Below are positions 6,267-13,104 of a stretch of 13,104 nucleotides of DNA, in pieces (the first letter of the stretch is position 1; each line of letters starts with the position of its first letter). Source of the stretch: JBKHJZ01 sp046537875 (GTDB lineage Bacteria; Actinomycetota; Acidimicrobiia; Acidimicrobiales; VFJN01); the NCBI GenBank assembly GCA_046537875.1, contig JBKHJZ010000086.1, positions 1-13,104 of the forward strand, given 5' to 3'. The notes beneath the pieces are model-generated. The model saw only the letters and a list, made by a program, of their open reading frames with translations. It did no database searches and was not told where the DNA came from. A program made the position numbers and the translations under genes.

Positions 6267-7967
6267 ATGCCGTTCGGCAGCTTCGACCGCGACGAGAACC
6301 TGGCCGCCCTCGACGACGGGACGTTCGACGTGCTCGTGGTGGGCGGGGGCATCACCGGCGCAGGCGTCGCCCTCGACGCCGCGTCGCGGGGCCTGCGGAC
6401 CGCCCTGGTGGAGCGGGACGACTTCGCCTCGGGCACCTCGTCCAAGTCCTCGAAGCTGGTCCACGGCGGCCTGCGCTACCTCCAGAACGGCGACGTGATG
6501 CTGGTCTACGAGTCCCTCCGGGAGCGCCAGCGCCTGCTGCGCAACGCTCCCCATCTCGTGACCGTGCTGCCCTTCCTCATCCCGGTGTTCGCCGGCCGCA
6601 GCGGCGTCATCCCCCGCCGGGTCGCCCGGGCGCTGGGCTCCGCGATGTGGATGTACGACCTCACCGGTGGGCTGCGCATCGGCAAGGTCCACAAGCGGCT
6701 GGATCGCGACGCCGCGCTGGCGCACATGCCCACGCTCGACGAGCGCCTCGCCTGGGCCTACCTGTACTACGACGCGCAGGCCGACGACGCCCGCCTCACC
6801 CTCGCCGTCGCCCGCACCGCGGCGCTCGACCACGGCGCCACCGTGCTCAACCACGCCGCCGTCACCGGCCTGCTCAAGGAGGGCCACCGGGTGGCCGGGG
6901 CCCTGGTCCGCGCCGGCGACCGCGCCATCGAGGTGCGGGCCCGCGCGGTGGTCAACGCCACCGGGGTCTGGGCCGACGAGGTCAGCGCGCTCGACGACGC
7001 CTCCCAGCCCCGCACGCTCCGGCCGGCCAAGGGCATCCACATCACGGTTCCCTGGCACAAGATCCGCAACGACATCGCCGCGGTCGTCCCGGTGCCGAGC
7101 GATCGGCGCTCGGTGTTCGTGGTGCCGTGGCCCGGGCCGGACGACCCGGACGGCACCGGCGGACCCGACGGCGAGAGCGCCTTCACCTACATCGGCACCA
7201 CCGACACCGAGTACGAGGGCGACCTCGACGACCCCCAGTGCACCGCCGACGACGTCGCCTACCTGCTCGACGCCATGAACCAGTCGCTGCGTGAGCCGCT
7301 GGCCGAGACCGACGTGATCGGCACGTGGGCCGGCCTCCGCCCCCTCGTCAACGAGGGCACCGGCAGCCGCACCGCCGACCTCTCGCGTCGTCACCGGATC
7401 TCGACCTCGCCGGGCGGCATGGTCACCGTGACCGGCGGCAAGCTGACCACCTACCGCGAGATGGCGCAGGACGCGGTGGACGCCGCCGTCGCCGTCCTCG
7501 GCGACCCGCTCCCCCGCCGCGCCCGGCGCAGCCGCACCGCCCGGCTTCCGCTCCGGGGGGCCGAGGGGTGGGAGGAGGCGCACGAGCACGATCCGCACCT
7601 GGCCGGCCGCTACGGCGGCGAGGCCGCGGTGCTGCAGGCGATGGTGGCCGCCGACCAGAGCCTCGGTGAACCGATCGCACGTGGGCTGCCCTACCGGCGG
7701 GTCGAGGCGCTCTACGCCGCCCGCTACGAGATGGCCACCACGCTCGACGACGTGCTGTCCCGCCGGCTGCGGGCCCGCCTGCTCGCCCGGGACACGGCGG
7801 CCGCCGCGGCCGACGACATCGCCCTCCTGGTGGGCGCCGAGCTGGGCTGGGACGAGCGGGAGCGGGCCGCCCAGGTGGAGGAGCTCCGCACCTCGATCGA
7901 GCGGGAGCGGCAGGTCCCCGGTCTGCCCCGGGCCGATCCGCTGGCTCTGAGCCGCGACGCGCCCTGA
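6267..7967 (+). CDS. glpD: Glycerol-3-phosphate dehydrogenase (FAD-dependent)
   Basis: A 566-residue membrane-associated flavoenzyme that oxidises glycerol-3-phosphate to dihydroxyacetone phosphate and passes electrons to quinone. The FAD-binding dinucleotide fold is at the N-terminus: V-V-G-G-G-I-T-G-A-G (24-33), with A-S-R-G following. The GlpD signatures are present: G-T-S-S-K-S-S-K-L-V-H-G-G-L-R-Y-L (56-72) and G-G-K-L-T-T-Y-R-E-M-A (390-400). The C-terminal helical cap of the GlpD family occupies roughly 430-545. Length is normal for actinobacterial members. The ATG at 6267 is chosen for GGAGG 5 nt upstream and because the homologous sequence begins near it. It heads a rightward group with an AGPS-like enzyme and a glycerol-kinase-like protein, and hairpins follow its stop. 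Confidence 0.96.
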   Translation: MPFGSFDRDENLAALDDGTFDVLVVGGGITGAGVALDAASRGLRTALVERDDFASGTSSKSSKLVHGGLRYLQNGDVMLVYESLRERQRLLRNAPHLVTVLPFLIPVFAGRSGVIPRRVARALGSAMWMYDLTGGLRIGKVHKRLDRDAALAHMPTLDERLAWAYLYYDAQADDARLTLAVARTAALDHGATVLNHAAVTGLLKEGHRVAGALVRAGDRAIEVRARAVVNATGVWADEVSALDDASQPRTLRPAKGIHITVPWHKIRNDIAAVVPVPSDRRSVFVVPWPGPDDPDGTGGPDGESAFTYIGTTDTEYEGDLDDPQCTADDVAYLLDAMNQSLREPLAETDVIGTWAGLRPLVNEGTGSRTADLSRRHRISTSPGGMVTVTGGKLTTYREMAQDAVDAAVAVLGDPLPRRARRSRTARLPLRGAEGWEEAHEHDPHLAGRYGGEAAVLQAMVAADQSLGEPIARGLPYRRVEALYAARYEMATTLDDVLSRRLRARLLARDTAAAAADDIALLVGAELGWDERERAAQVEELRTSIERERQVPGLPRADPLALSRDAP

Positions 7968-8016
7968 CCGGGGCCCGCCGCTTGCCCCGGCACCGTCCCC
8001 CCGGGTACCGCCCGGG
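7968..8016 (+). terminator. Two hairpins immediately after the glpD stop
   Basis: CCGGGGC (7968-7974) and GCCCCGG (7984-7990) form a 7-bp stem starting at the first base after the stop codon. CCCGGG-taccg-CCCGGG follows at 8000-8016. There is no U-run. They could end or reduce transcription between glpD and the next gene. Confidence 0.4.
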
Positions 8017-8058
8017 CCCGCACCGCGACATCCGCCGACCGGCACGACTGGACACCAC

Positions 8059-9591
8059 ATGACCGCACCCTCGCCCATCCCAGCGCCCGGGCCCGGCGCC
8101 CCGACGCCCCCGATCGAGCTCGCCGGCGGTGCCGCCGCGGCGACGCCGGAGCTCGGTGCCGCCCGGGTCGACGTGCCCGACACGGTGCTCGCCCGGCTAC
8201 GAGACGCGTGCGCCGAGGTCATCGTGGACACCGCCCCGCTCGCCGAGGCCAGCCGCGACTGGTGGCCGCTCGGGATGCAGTGGGCCACCCGCGGACGGGT
8301 GGGAGGCCTGGCCGCCGCGCTCGCCCGCCCCACCGACGCGGATCAGGTCGCCGACGTGCTGGCGATCTGCGACGGGGCACGGGTGCCGGTGACGGCGTCG
8401 GGCGGCCGCAGCGGGGTGTGTGGTGGGTCCGTGCCGCTGCACGGCGGCGTGGTGCTCGACACGGCACGGCTGAGCGGTGTGGTCGACGTCGACGCCACGT
8501 CGCTGGTCCTCGACGTGGCGGCCGGCACCTTCGGCGACGTCATGGAGCACGAGCTGCGTGCCGAGCACGGCGTCACCCTCGGCCACTGGCCCCAGTCGAT
8601 CGCGCTGTCGACCGTGGGCGGGTGGCTCGCCTGCCGCTCGGCGGGCCAGCTCTCGGGCCGCTACGGGAAGATCGAGGACATCGTCGAGGGTCTCGACGTG
8701 GTGCTCGCCGACGGGCGGCGGATCACCACCGGCGGGTGGCCACGGGCCGCCGTCGGACCCGACCTCACACAGCTGTTCGTCGGCAGCGAGGGCACGCTCG
8801 GCGTGATCACCGGGGCACGGTTCCGCCTCCACCCGGCGCCCACGCACGAGCGGCGGGCCGCCTGGCTGCTCGACAGCTTCGACGACGGGCTCGACCTCAT
8901 CCGGCGCGTCGTGCAGCGGGGCGCCAACCCCGCCGTGCTGCGGCTCTACGACCCGGTGGAGGCCGACCGCAGCCACCAGACCGGCGAGCGCGCGCTGCTG
9001 CTCGTTCTCGACGAGGGCGACCCCCCGGCGGTCGACGCGGCCCTGGCGGTGGTCGCCGAGGAGGCGACGCGCGGGCCGCTGGCCGCGGAGAGCGCGGATG
9101 CCGGGCACGTCGAGCGGTGGATGGAGCACCGCAACGACGTGGCGGCGCTGGAGGCGTTGATCCGCAAGGGCTACACGGTCGACACGATGGAGGTCACCGG
9201 GCGGTGGCGTGACCTACCCGAGATCTACCGGGCGACGATCGCCGCCCTGTCGGCGGTGGAGGGCACGATCGCCGCCTCGGCGCACCAGTCGCACAGCTAC
9301 TCCAGCGGCGGCTGCCTCTACTTCACGTTCGCCGGCCAGGTGGACCCCGACGGGCGGGACGCCTACTACCGCGCCCTGTGGGACGCCGGGCAGCGGGCGG
9401 TGCTGGCCCACGGCGGCGCGCTCAGCCACCACCACGGCGTCGGCCTCAACCGTGCCCGGTTCATGCGCGAGGCCCTCGGCCCGGCGTTCGACGTGCTGGC
9501 GGCGGCGAAGGCGGCGCTCGACCCGAACGGCATCCTGAACCCGGGCAAGCTGGGCCTGCCGTCGCCCTGGCCCGGCCCCGAGGGCTGGTGA
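8059..9591 (+). CDS. Alkyldihydroxyacetonephosphate synthase-like FAD oxidase
   Basis: A 510-residue flavoprotein of the FAD-binding-4/vanillyl-alcohol-oxidase fold that resembles AGPS, the enzyme replacing the acyl group of acyl-DHAP with a fatty alcohol to form the ether bond of ether lipids. The FAD domain spans about 86-265, with A-S-G-G-R-S-G-V (113-120), G-H-W-P-Q-S-I-A-L-S-T-V-G-G-W-L (175-190) and G-S-E-G-T-L-G-V-I-T (242-251). Likely counterparts of human AGPS active-site residues, aligned by eye, are His176 (His300), Arg295 (Arg419), Tyr421 (Tyr578) in S-G-G-C-L-Y-F-T-F, and His457-459 (His615-617) in S-H-H-H-G-V-G. The N-terminal 35 residues are Pro/Ala-rich and probably disordered. 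No peroxisomal or signal sequence is seen. The ATG has no good ribosome site. A related flavoprotein lies near glpD in mycobacteria, as I recall. Another DHAP-linked or hydroxy-acid substrate is possible. Confidence 0.85.
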   Translation: MTAPSPIPAPGPGAPTPPIELAGGAAAATPELGAARVDVPDTVLARLRDACAEVIVDTAPLAEASRDWWPLGMQWATRGRVGGLAAALARPTDADQVADVLAICDGARVPVTASGGRSGVCGGSVPLHGGVVLDTARLSGVVDVDATSLVLDVAAGTFGDVMEHELRAEHGVTLGHWPQSIALSTVGGWLACRSAGQLSGRYGKIEDIVEGLDVVLADGRRITTGGWPRAAVGPDLTQLFVGSEGTLGVITGARFRLHPAPTHERRAAWLLDSFDDGLDLIRRVVQRGANPAVLRLYDPVEADRSHQTGERALLLVLDEGDPPAVDAALAVVAEEATRGPLAAESADAGHVERWMEHRNDVAALEALIRKGYTVDTMEVTGRWRDLPEIYRATIAALSAVEGTIAASAHQSHSYSSGGCLYFTFAGQVDPDGRDAYYRALWDAGQRAVLAHGGALSHHHGVGLNRARFMREALGPAFDVLAAAKAALDPNGILNPGKLGLPSPWPGPEGW

Positions 9592-9632
9592 CCGGCCCGG
9601 CGATCCGGCGTCGGGGCGGGTGACGCGCCCGC

Positions 9633-9715
9633 TGACCGGGCCTGGTGCAGAGGCGACCCGCCCGGCGACCTGGCGCCAGGCGCAGGCACCAGGCACTGTG
9701 ACCGGGCCTGGTGCA
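9633..9715. repeat. Direct and inverted CCTGG repeats before the kinase gene
   Basis: The 17-mer TGACCGGGCCTGGTGCA occurs at 9633-9649 and again at 9699-9715. Between them lie the perfect 12-bp palindrome CCTGGCGCCAGG (9669-9680) and GCACCAGGC (9686-9694), which is the reverse complement of GCCTGGTGC at 9640-9648 and 9706-9714. Either copy can pair with it, giving mutually exclusive hairpins. Possible roles are terminator, attenuator or operator for the FGGY kinase gene. Confidence 0.65.
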
Positions 9716-9758
9716 CCCCCGGGTCGCTCCGGGCCGGTGCGGTGGGGGTCACATCGGG

Positions 9759-9764
9759 CAGACT
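9759..9764 (+). promoter_or_regulatory. Putative -10 (CAGACT) for a leaderless FGGY kinase
   Basis: CAGACT ends 7 nt before the ATG at 9772 and no Shine-Dalgarno is present. The spacing matches other candidate leaderless starts in the window. The hexamer is an imperfect TANNNT. Confidence 0.3.
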
Positions 9765-9771
9765 GCGCCGG

Positions 9772-11220
9772 ATGAGCGACTCCCTCCTCGTGGTCGATGT
9801 CGGCACCTCCGGCGTCCGGAGCGCGGTGGTGCGCCCCGACGCCGGTGTCACCGCCGTGCACCACCGGCCGGTGCTCCCCGACACCCCGGCGCCCGGACTG
9901 GTCGAGTTCGACGCCTCGCTGCTCGCCGAGGCGGCGCTCGAGGTCGCCCGGGCCGCACTCGCGGCCGGTGGGCCGGTGGGCGCGGTCGGGATCACCAACC
10001 AGCGCGCGTCCACGGTGCTCTGGGACCGGGCGACCGGCGAGCCCGTCGGGCCCGCGCTCGGCTGGCAGGACCTGCGCACCGTCGGCGACTGCCTGGCGTG
10101 GCAGGCCGAGGGGCTCCGGTTCGCGCCCAACGAGTCGGCCACCAAGCTGGCGCACCTGCTCGACGGGGCGGATCCCGACCGGACCCGCGACCTGTGCTTC
10201 GGGACGGTCGACACCTGGATCGCCTGGCAGCTCTCGCGGGGCGAGCTGCACGTCACCGACGTCTCGAACGCAGCGGTCACGGGCCTGCTGCACGGCGATG
10301 CGTCGGGCTGGAACCCGAAGATCCTGGAGGCGCTCCGCATCCCGACCGCCGCCCTGCCTGCCCTCGTCGACAGCACGGGGATCGTCGGAGCGGCGACCGC
10401 CCTCGACGGCTCGCCACCCATCGCTGCGCTCGCCGGCGACCAGCAGGCCTCGCTCGTCGGCCAGGGCTGCGTCCGCCCGGGCATGGCGAAGATCACGTTC
10501 GGCACGGGGGGCATGCTCGACGTGTGCCTCGGCGGCGACCGGCCGACGTCGCAACGCCAGGGGCCGCACGGGACGTTCCCCATCGTCGCCTGGCGCGCCG
10601 GCGGCGCCCTCACGTGGGGCGCCGAGGCCATCATGTTGGCGGCCGGGACGAACGTCGAATGGCTGCGTGACGACCTCGGCCTCATCGCCAGCGCCGACGA
10701 GTCACACGAGGTGGCCGCGTCCTGCGACAGCACCGACGGCGTCGTGTTCGTCCCCGCGCTGCTCGGTCTGGGGACGCCCCGCTGGGACTACGGTGCCCGG
10801 GGCACGCTTCTCGGCGTCACGCGGGGAACCGGCCGGGCCGAGGTGGTGCGGGCCGTGCTCGAGGGCGTGGCGCACCGCGGTGCCGATCTCGTGGAGGCGA
10901 CCGAGTCCGACACCGGCCTGTCGCTCGACGGCCTGCGCATCGACGGCGGCATGAGCGGCAACCCCACGTTCGTGCAGGCGCTCGCGGACGCCAGCCGGCG
11001 ACCGGTGGAGGTCTCGCCCGAGCGCGAGGCCACCACCCTCGGCGCGGCGTTCCTGGCCGGCCTGGCGACCGGCACGTGGGGCGGCTGGGACGACGTGGCC
11101 GCCACCTGGCGCCCCGAGCGGGTGGTGGAGCCGGCCAACGACCTGGACCGGGCCCGCTGGGGCGAGGCCGTGGAGCGGGCTGCCGGCTGGGTGCCCGAGC
11201 TGAGCGCGATCACGTTCTAG
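9772..11220 (+). CDS. FGGY-family kinase related to glycerol kinase
   Basis: A 482-residue cytosolic ATP-dependent kinase of the FGGY family, closest in motif layout to GlpK. Visible are the phosphate-binding V-V-D-V-G-T-S-G-V-R (7-16), G-I-T-N-Q-R-A-S-T-V-L-W-D (73-85), W-Q-D-L-R-T (98-103), V-D-T-W-I-A-W (146-152) with H-V-T-D-V-S-N-A, the catalytic Asp223 in G-D-Q-Q-A-S-L, F-G-T-G-G (243-247) and the adenine-side D-G-G-M-S-G-N (391-397) through T-T-L-G-A-A-F-L-A-G-L. In E. coli GlpK, glycerol is held by an Arg-Glu pair, a Tyr and this Asp. Here the Glu position is Ala79 and the Tyr position aligns with Asn120, so the substrate may not be glycerol. ATG 9772 is preferred over the in-frame GTG at 9742 because the domain starts there. 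Its neighbours glpD and the AGPS-like gene favour a three-carbon polyol or keto substrate. Confidence 0.9.
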   Translation: MSDSLLVVDVGTSGVRSAVVRPDAGVTAVHHRPVLPDTPAPGLVEFDASLLAEAALEVARAALAAGGPVGAVGITNQRASTVLWDRATGEPVGPALGWQDLRTVGDCLAWQAEGLRFAPNESATKLAHLLDGADPDRTRDLCFGTVDTWIAWQLSRGELHVTDVSNAAVTGLLHGDASGWNPKILEALRIPTAALPALVDSTGIVGAATALDGSPPIAALAGDQQASLVGQGCVRPGMAKITFGTGGMLDVCLGGDRPTSQRQGPHGTFPIVAWRAGGALTWGAEAIMLAAGTNVEWLRDDLGLIASADESHEVAASCDSTDGVVFVPALLGLGTPRWDYGARGTLLGVTRGTGRAEVVRAVLEGVAHRGADLVEATESDTGLSLDGLRIDGGMSGNPTFVQALADASRRPVEVSPEREATTLGAAFLAGLATGTWGGWDDVAATWRPERVVEPANDLDRARWGEAVERAAGWVPELSAITF

Positions 11221-11240
11221 ACATCGCAGGTAGTGCTGGT

Positions 11241-11268
11241 GGCCCGGGCGACAGGGAAGCACCGGGCC
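11241..11268 (+). terminator. Hairpin between the kinase and yceI-like genes
   Basis: GGCCCGG (11241-11247) pairs with CCGGGCC (11262-11268) across 14 nt. It ends just before the ribosome-binding site of the next gene (11276-11281), so it could act as a weak terminator or influence translation of that gene. Confidence 0.35.
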
Positions 11269-11287
11269 TCGACCCGGGAGGACACAC

Positions 11288-12022
11288 GTGCCCCGACCCC
11301 GACGTCTCATCCTTCTGCTGGTCAGCGTCGCCGTGCTGCTCGTCGTCGCCGGCGTCGCGGGCTGGTGGTTCCTCATCCGCGACGATGCGCCGTCCGAGGC
11401 CGACATCGCCGAGGCGGGCGAGACCCTCGAGTCCGGCGACGGCAGCGGCGACGACGGCACATCGGGCGGGCTCGACGGCACCTGGACCGTCGACGGCAGC
11501 ATCGGCTCGTTCGACGACTTCTCGGGGACGTGGGCGGGCTACCGGGCCCGGGAGGAGCTCGCGAGCATCGGCGCGAACACCGCGGTGGGCCGCACGCCGG
11601 ACGTCACCGGTTCGATGGAGGTCGACGGCGACACGGTCACCAGCGTCGAGGTCGAGGTCGACCTCACGACGCTGGAGAGCGACGAAGGCCTGCGCGACCG
11701 GGCCCTCGCCTCACGCGGGCTGGAGCACGACCGCTTCCCCACCGCGACGTTCACGCTGGCCGAGCCGCTCACGGTGCCCGAGGGCATCGACTCCGGCGAG
11801 CAGGTGGGCACCACGGCCACCGGCGCCCTGACCCTCCACGGTGTCACCCGCGACGTGACCGTGGACGTGGAGGCGCAGCTCGACGGCGACCGGGCCGCCG
11901 TGGTGGGTTCGGCCCCCATTCGCCTCGGCGACTTCGACATCGAGCCTCCGAGCGGCCTGTCGGTGCTGTCGGTGGAGGACGACGCCACCTTCGAGTTCCA
12001 GATCTTCTTCACCCGCGCCTGA
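11288..12022 (+). CDS. Membrane-anchored YceI-like domain protein
   Basis: A 244-residue protein with a short basic N-terminus (P-R-P-R-R), one hydrophobic segment at about 7-30 and no signal-peptidase motif, so it should be anchored in the membrane with the rest outside. An acidic Gly/Ser/Asp linker (34-62) leads to a YceI-like lipocalin-style beta-barrel at about 63-243. It begins G-T-W-T-V-D-G and contains S-G-T-W-A-G-Y-R, V-T-G-S-M-E-V-D-G-D, L-R-D-R-A-L-A-S-R-G-L-E-H-D-R-F-P-T-A-T-F and L-T-L-H-G-V-T-R-D-V-T-V. YceI proteins bind isoprenoid-type lipids such as polyprenyl quinones or carotenoids, and some respond to acid or osmotic stress; the ligand here is unknown. The GTG at 11288 is supported by GGGAGG 6 nt upstream. 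It may be co-transcribed with the kinase, 67 nt before. Confidence 0.92.
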   Translation: MPRPRRLILLLVSVAVLLVVAGVAGWWFLIRDDAPSEADIAEAGETLESGDGSGDDGTSGGLDGTWTVDGSIGSFDDFSGTWAGYRAREELASIGANTAVGRTPDVTGSMEVDGDTVTSVEVEVDLTTLESDEGLRDRALASRGLEHDRFPTATFTLAEPLTVPEGIDSGEQVGTTATGALTLHGVTRDVTVDVEAQLDGDRAAVVGSAPIRLGDFDIEPPSGLSVLSVEDDATFEFQIFFTRA

Positions 12023-12029
12023 GCATCGT

Positions 12030-12064
12030 CCCCGGCGACAGCCATGGCCCGACCGCCGCCGGGA
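12030..12064. terminator. Possible bidirectional terminator
   Basis: CCCGGCG (12031-12037) pairs with CGCCGGG (12057-12063) between the convergent yceI-like and tautomerase genes. The loop is about 19 nt and there is no U-run, so the call is weak. Confidence 0.3.
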
Positions 12065-12078
12065 CGCTGCTTCGGGCC

Positions 12079-12297
12079 CTACGAACTCGACCGCATCTGC
12101 TTGACGGAATCCGCGGTCATCGGCTTCCCGCCGATGGCCCACTCTCCGTCCGGAGTCTCCGTGATCACCACGTGGGTCGACTGACGCAGACCCTCCCCTT
12201 CGATCCCGATCATGGCGTCCGAGACACGGGCGACCATCTCTTGCTTCTCGTCATGGGTGAAGGCGTCCTTGACGACCCTGATGTCGACAAAGGGCAT
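12079..12297 (-). CDS. Small tautomerase (4-oxalocrotonate tautomerase superfamily)
   Basis: A 72-residue protein that, after removal of Met1, exposes the catalytic N-terminal proline (Pro-Phe-Val-Asp-Ile). In the superfamily this proline is the general base that interconverts keto and enol forms; the enzymes are small oligomers with a beta-alpha-beta fold. Also visible are D-E-K-Q-E-M-V-A-R-V-S-D-A-M (16-29), T-H-V-V-I-T-E-T (41-48) and W-A-I-G-G-K-P-M (53-60), matching the family's C-terminal strand. Aligned by eye to 4-oxalocrotonate tautomerase, Arg11 is not kept and Arg39 aligns with His42. The substrate therefore probably differs from 4-oxalocrotonate. The ATG at 12297 is preceded by GAGGAGAGG. 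It is transcribed leftward, away from rnpB, and has no obvious functional partner here. Confidence 0.9.
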   Translation of the reverse strand: MPFVDIRVVKDAFTHDEKQEMVARVSDAMIGIEGEGLRQSTHVVITETPDGEWAIGGKPMTADSVKQMRSSS

Positions 12298-12540
12298 GGT
12301 CCTCTCCTCGGCTCGGTTGCACTCTCGTGTCCCCTAACCGCGGGCACGCGCTCGAAAACACCTCGGTGCCCCATCGACACGCACGGCTTCAGCCTGGCCT
12401 GATCGTGCGAGGTGACCACCGCCCCGGGCTCGATGGCTCCGGTACGCCGGTGCCGCCCGACGTGCCGGTGGTCCCGATCATGCCCGCCCCCAAGATGTTC
12501 CGCGTGTGGCCGGCGCGCCGGGAGCGGCGGAGCGAGCCGG

Positions 12541-12546
12541 TAGCCT
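12541..12546 (+). promoter_or_regulatory. -10 element of rnpB
   Basis: TAGCCT fits TANNNT and sits 6 nt before the first base of the P1 helix of RNase P RNA (12553), where transcription should begin. No clear -35 is seen 16-18 bp upstream. Confidence 0.45.
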
Positions 12547-12552
12547 GGAGGC

Positions 12553-12925
<373 letters not shown>

Positions 12926-12937
12926 GTCCCCGGATGG

Positions 12938-12943
12938 CACGCT
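12938..12943 (+). promoter_or_regulatory. Possible -10 (CACGCT) for the NYN-domain gene
   Basis: CACGCT ends 7 nt before the ATG at 12951, and no Shine-Dalgarno lies in between. It is an imperfect TANNNT. The gene begins only 25 nt after rnpB and could instead be read through from it. Confidence 0.25.
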
Positions 12944-12950
12944 TGGCCGA

Positions 12951-13104
12951 ATGCGCCGGCGGTGGGTCGTGGATGCCATCAACGTCGTCGGGTCGCGGCC
13001 CGACGGCTGGTGGCGCGACCGGCCCGGGGCGCTGCTGCGGCTCGTCGACGAGATCTCGCGCTGGCGGGCGGTGACCGGCGATCCGGTCGTGGTGGTCGCC
13101 GACG
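12951..13104 (+). CDS. NYN (PIN-like) domain protein, 5' part
   Basis: An open frame from ATG 12951 to the window edge gives 51 residues of an N-terminus: W-V-V-D-A-I-N-V-V-G-S-R-P-D-G-W-W-R-D-R-P, then helix and strand D-P-V-V-V-V-A-D. The V-D-x-x-N-V-x-G-S-R-P-D-G-W-W-R-D-R pattern is that of actinobacterial NYN-domain proteins, which have a PIN-like nuclease fold with an acidic metal site starting at the first Asp (Asp8 here). The usual residue before Asn is G or M; here it is Ile. The family probably acts on RNA, but this group is not well characterised. The position directly behind rnpB is suggestive of RNA metabolism. The C-terminal catalytic acids lie outside the window. Confidence 0.8.
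   Translation, partial: MRRRWVVDAINVVGSRPDGWWRDRPGALLRLVDEISRWRAVTGDPVVVVAD

Noticed and set aside
6216..8333. Long open frame of 705 codons on the minus strand opposite glpD
   Set aside because: It is the antisense shadow of glpD and the start of the AGPS-like gene. The translation is low-complexity Gly/Ala/Arg/Val/His without family motifs, as expected opposite a very GC-rich gene.
12298..12540. Small ORFs or a regulatory RNA between the tautomerase gene and rnpB
   Set aside because: No ribosome sites, family patterns or stable structure could be supported. Only a repeated GCCGGTG and the rnpB -10 were seen.

Overview
The window is very GC-rich and its coding sequences use GC-rich third positions. 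Four things point to an actinobacterium: a WhiB protein (a family essentially confined to Actinobacteria), a class A RNase P RNA followed at once by a NYN-domain gene, several genes with no Shine-Dalgarno sequence but a -10-like hexamer 7-8 nt before the start codon, and a WhiB/trpD/stand-alone Lrp-domain neighbourhood. A deep-branching high-GC lineage such as Acidimicrobiia fits, but the sequence alone does not prove it.

Layout, left to right. (1) 1-98: degenerate tandem repeats of about 23 bp. (2) 168-446 (+): a stand-alone Lrp/AsnC ligand-binding domain. (3) 558-2517, all on the minus strand: a whiB-like gene overlapping trpD by 4 nt, then a hairpin, then a TetR regulator. (4) 2518-2975: a 458-bp gene-free stretch holding a whiB promoter nested in repeated CTTGCACC elements, and strong hairpins behind the next operon. 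(5) 2976-5973 (minus strand): a redox-stress module of PerR-like regulator, rubrerythrin, two-cluster Fe-S/CCG oxidoreductase and DUF3501 protein. (6) 5974-6266: an AT-rich divergent control region with two CAAC-N4-GTTG dyads. (7) 6267-11220 (+): glpD, an alkyl-DHAP-synthase-like flavoprotein and a GlpK-related FGGY kinase. (8) 11288-12022 (+): a membrane-anchored YceI protein. (9) 12079-12297 (-): a small tautomerase. (10) 12553-12925 (+): rnpB, then the start of a NYN-domain gene that runs off the window.

Two blocks look functionally coherent. In the leftward block the PerR-like protein keeps the residues of a peroxide-sensing site and is translationally coupled to rubrerythrin, so it probably controls a peroxide-reducing, iron-protecting system that also includes the unstudied Fe-S/DUF3501 pair. 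In the rightward block a kinase, GlpD and an AGPS-like enzyme all work around glycerol-3-phosphate and dihydroxyacetone phosphate. This suggests glycerol catabolism or ether-lipid precursor chemistry, although the kinase has replaced two residues that contact glycerol in GlpK. The best candidate for an undescribed system is the PerR/rubrerythrin/Fe-S/DUF3501 module with its dyad-rich control region. The most unusual local regulation is the WhiB-trpD coupling behind a repeat-embedded promoter.
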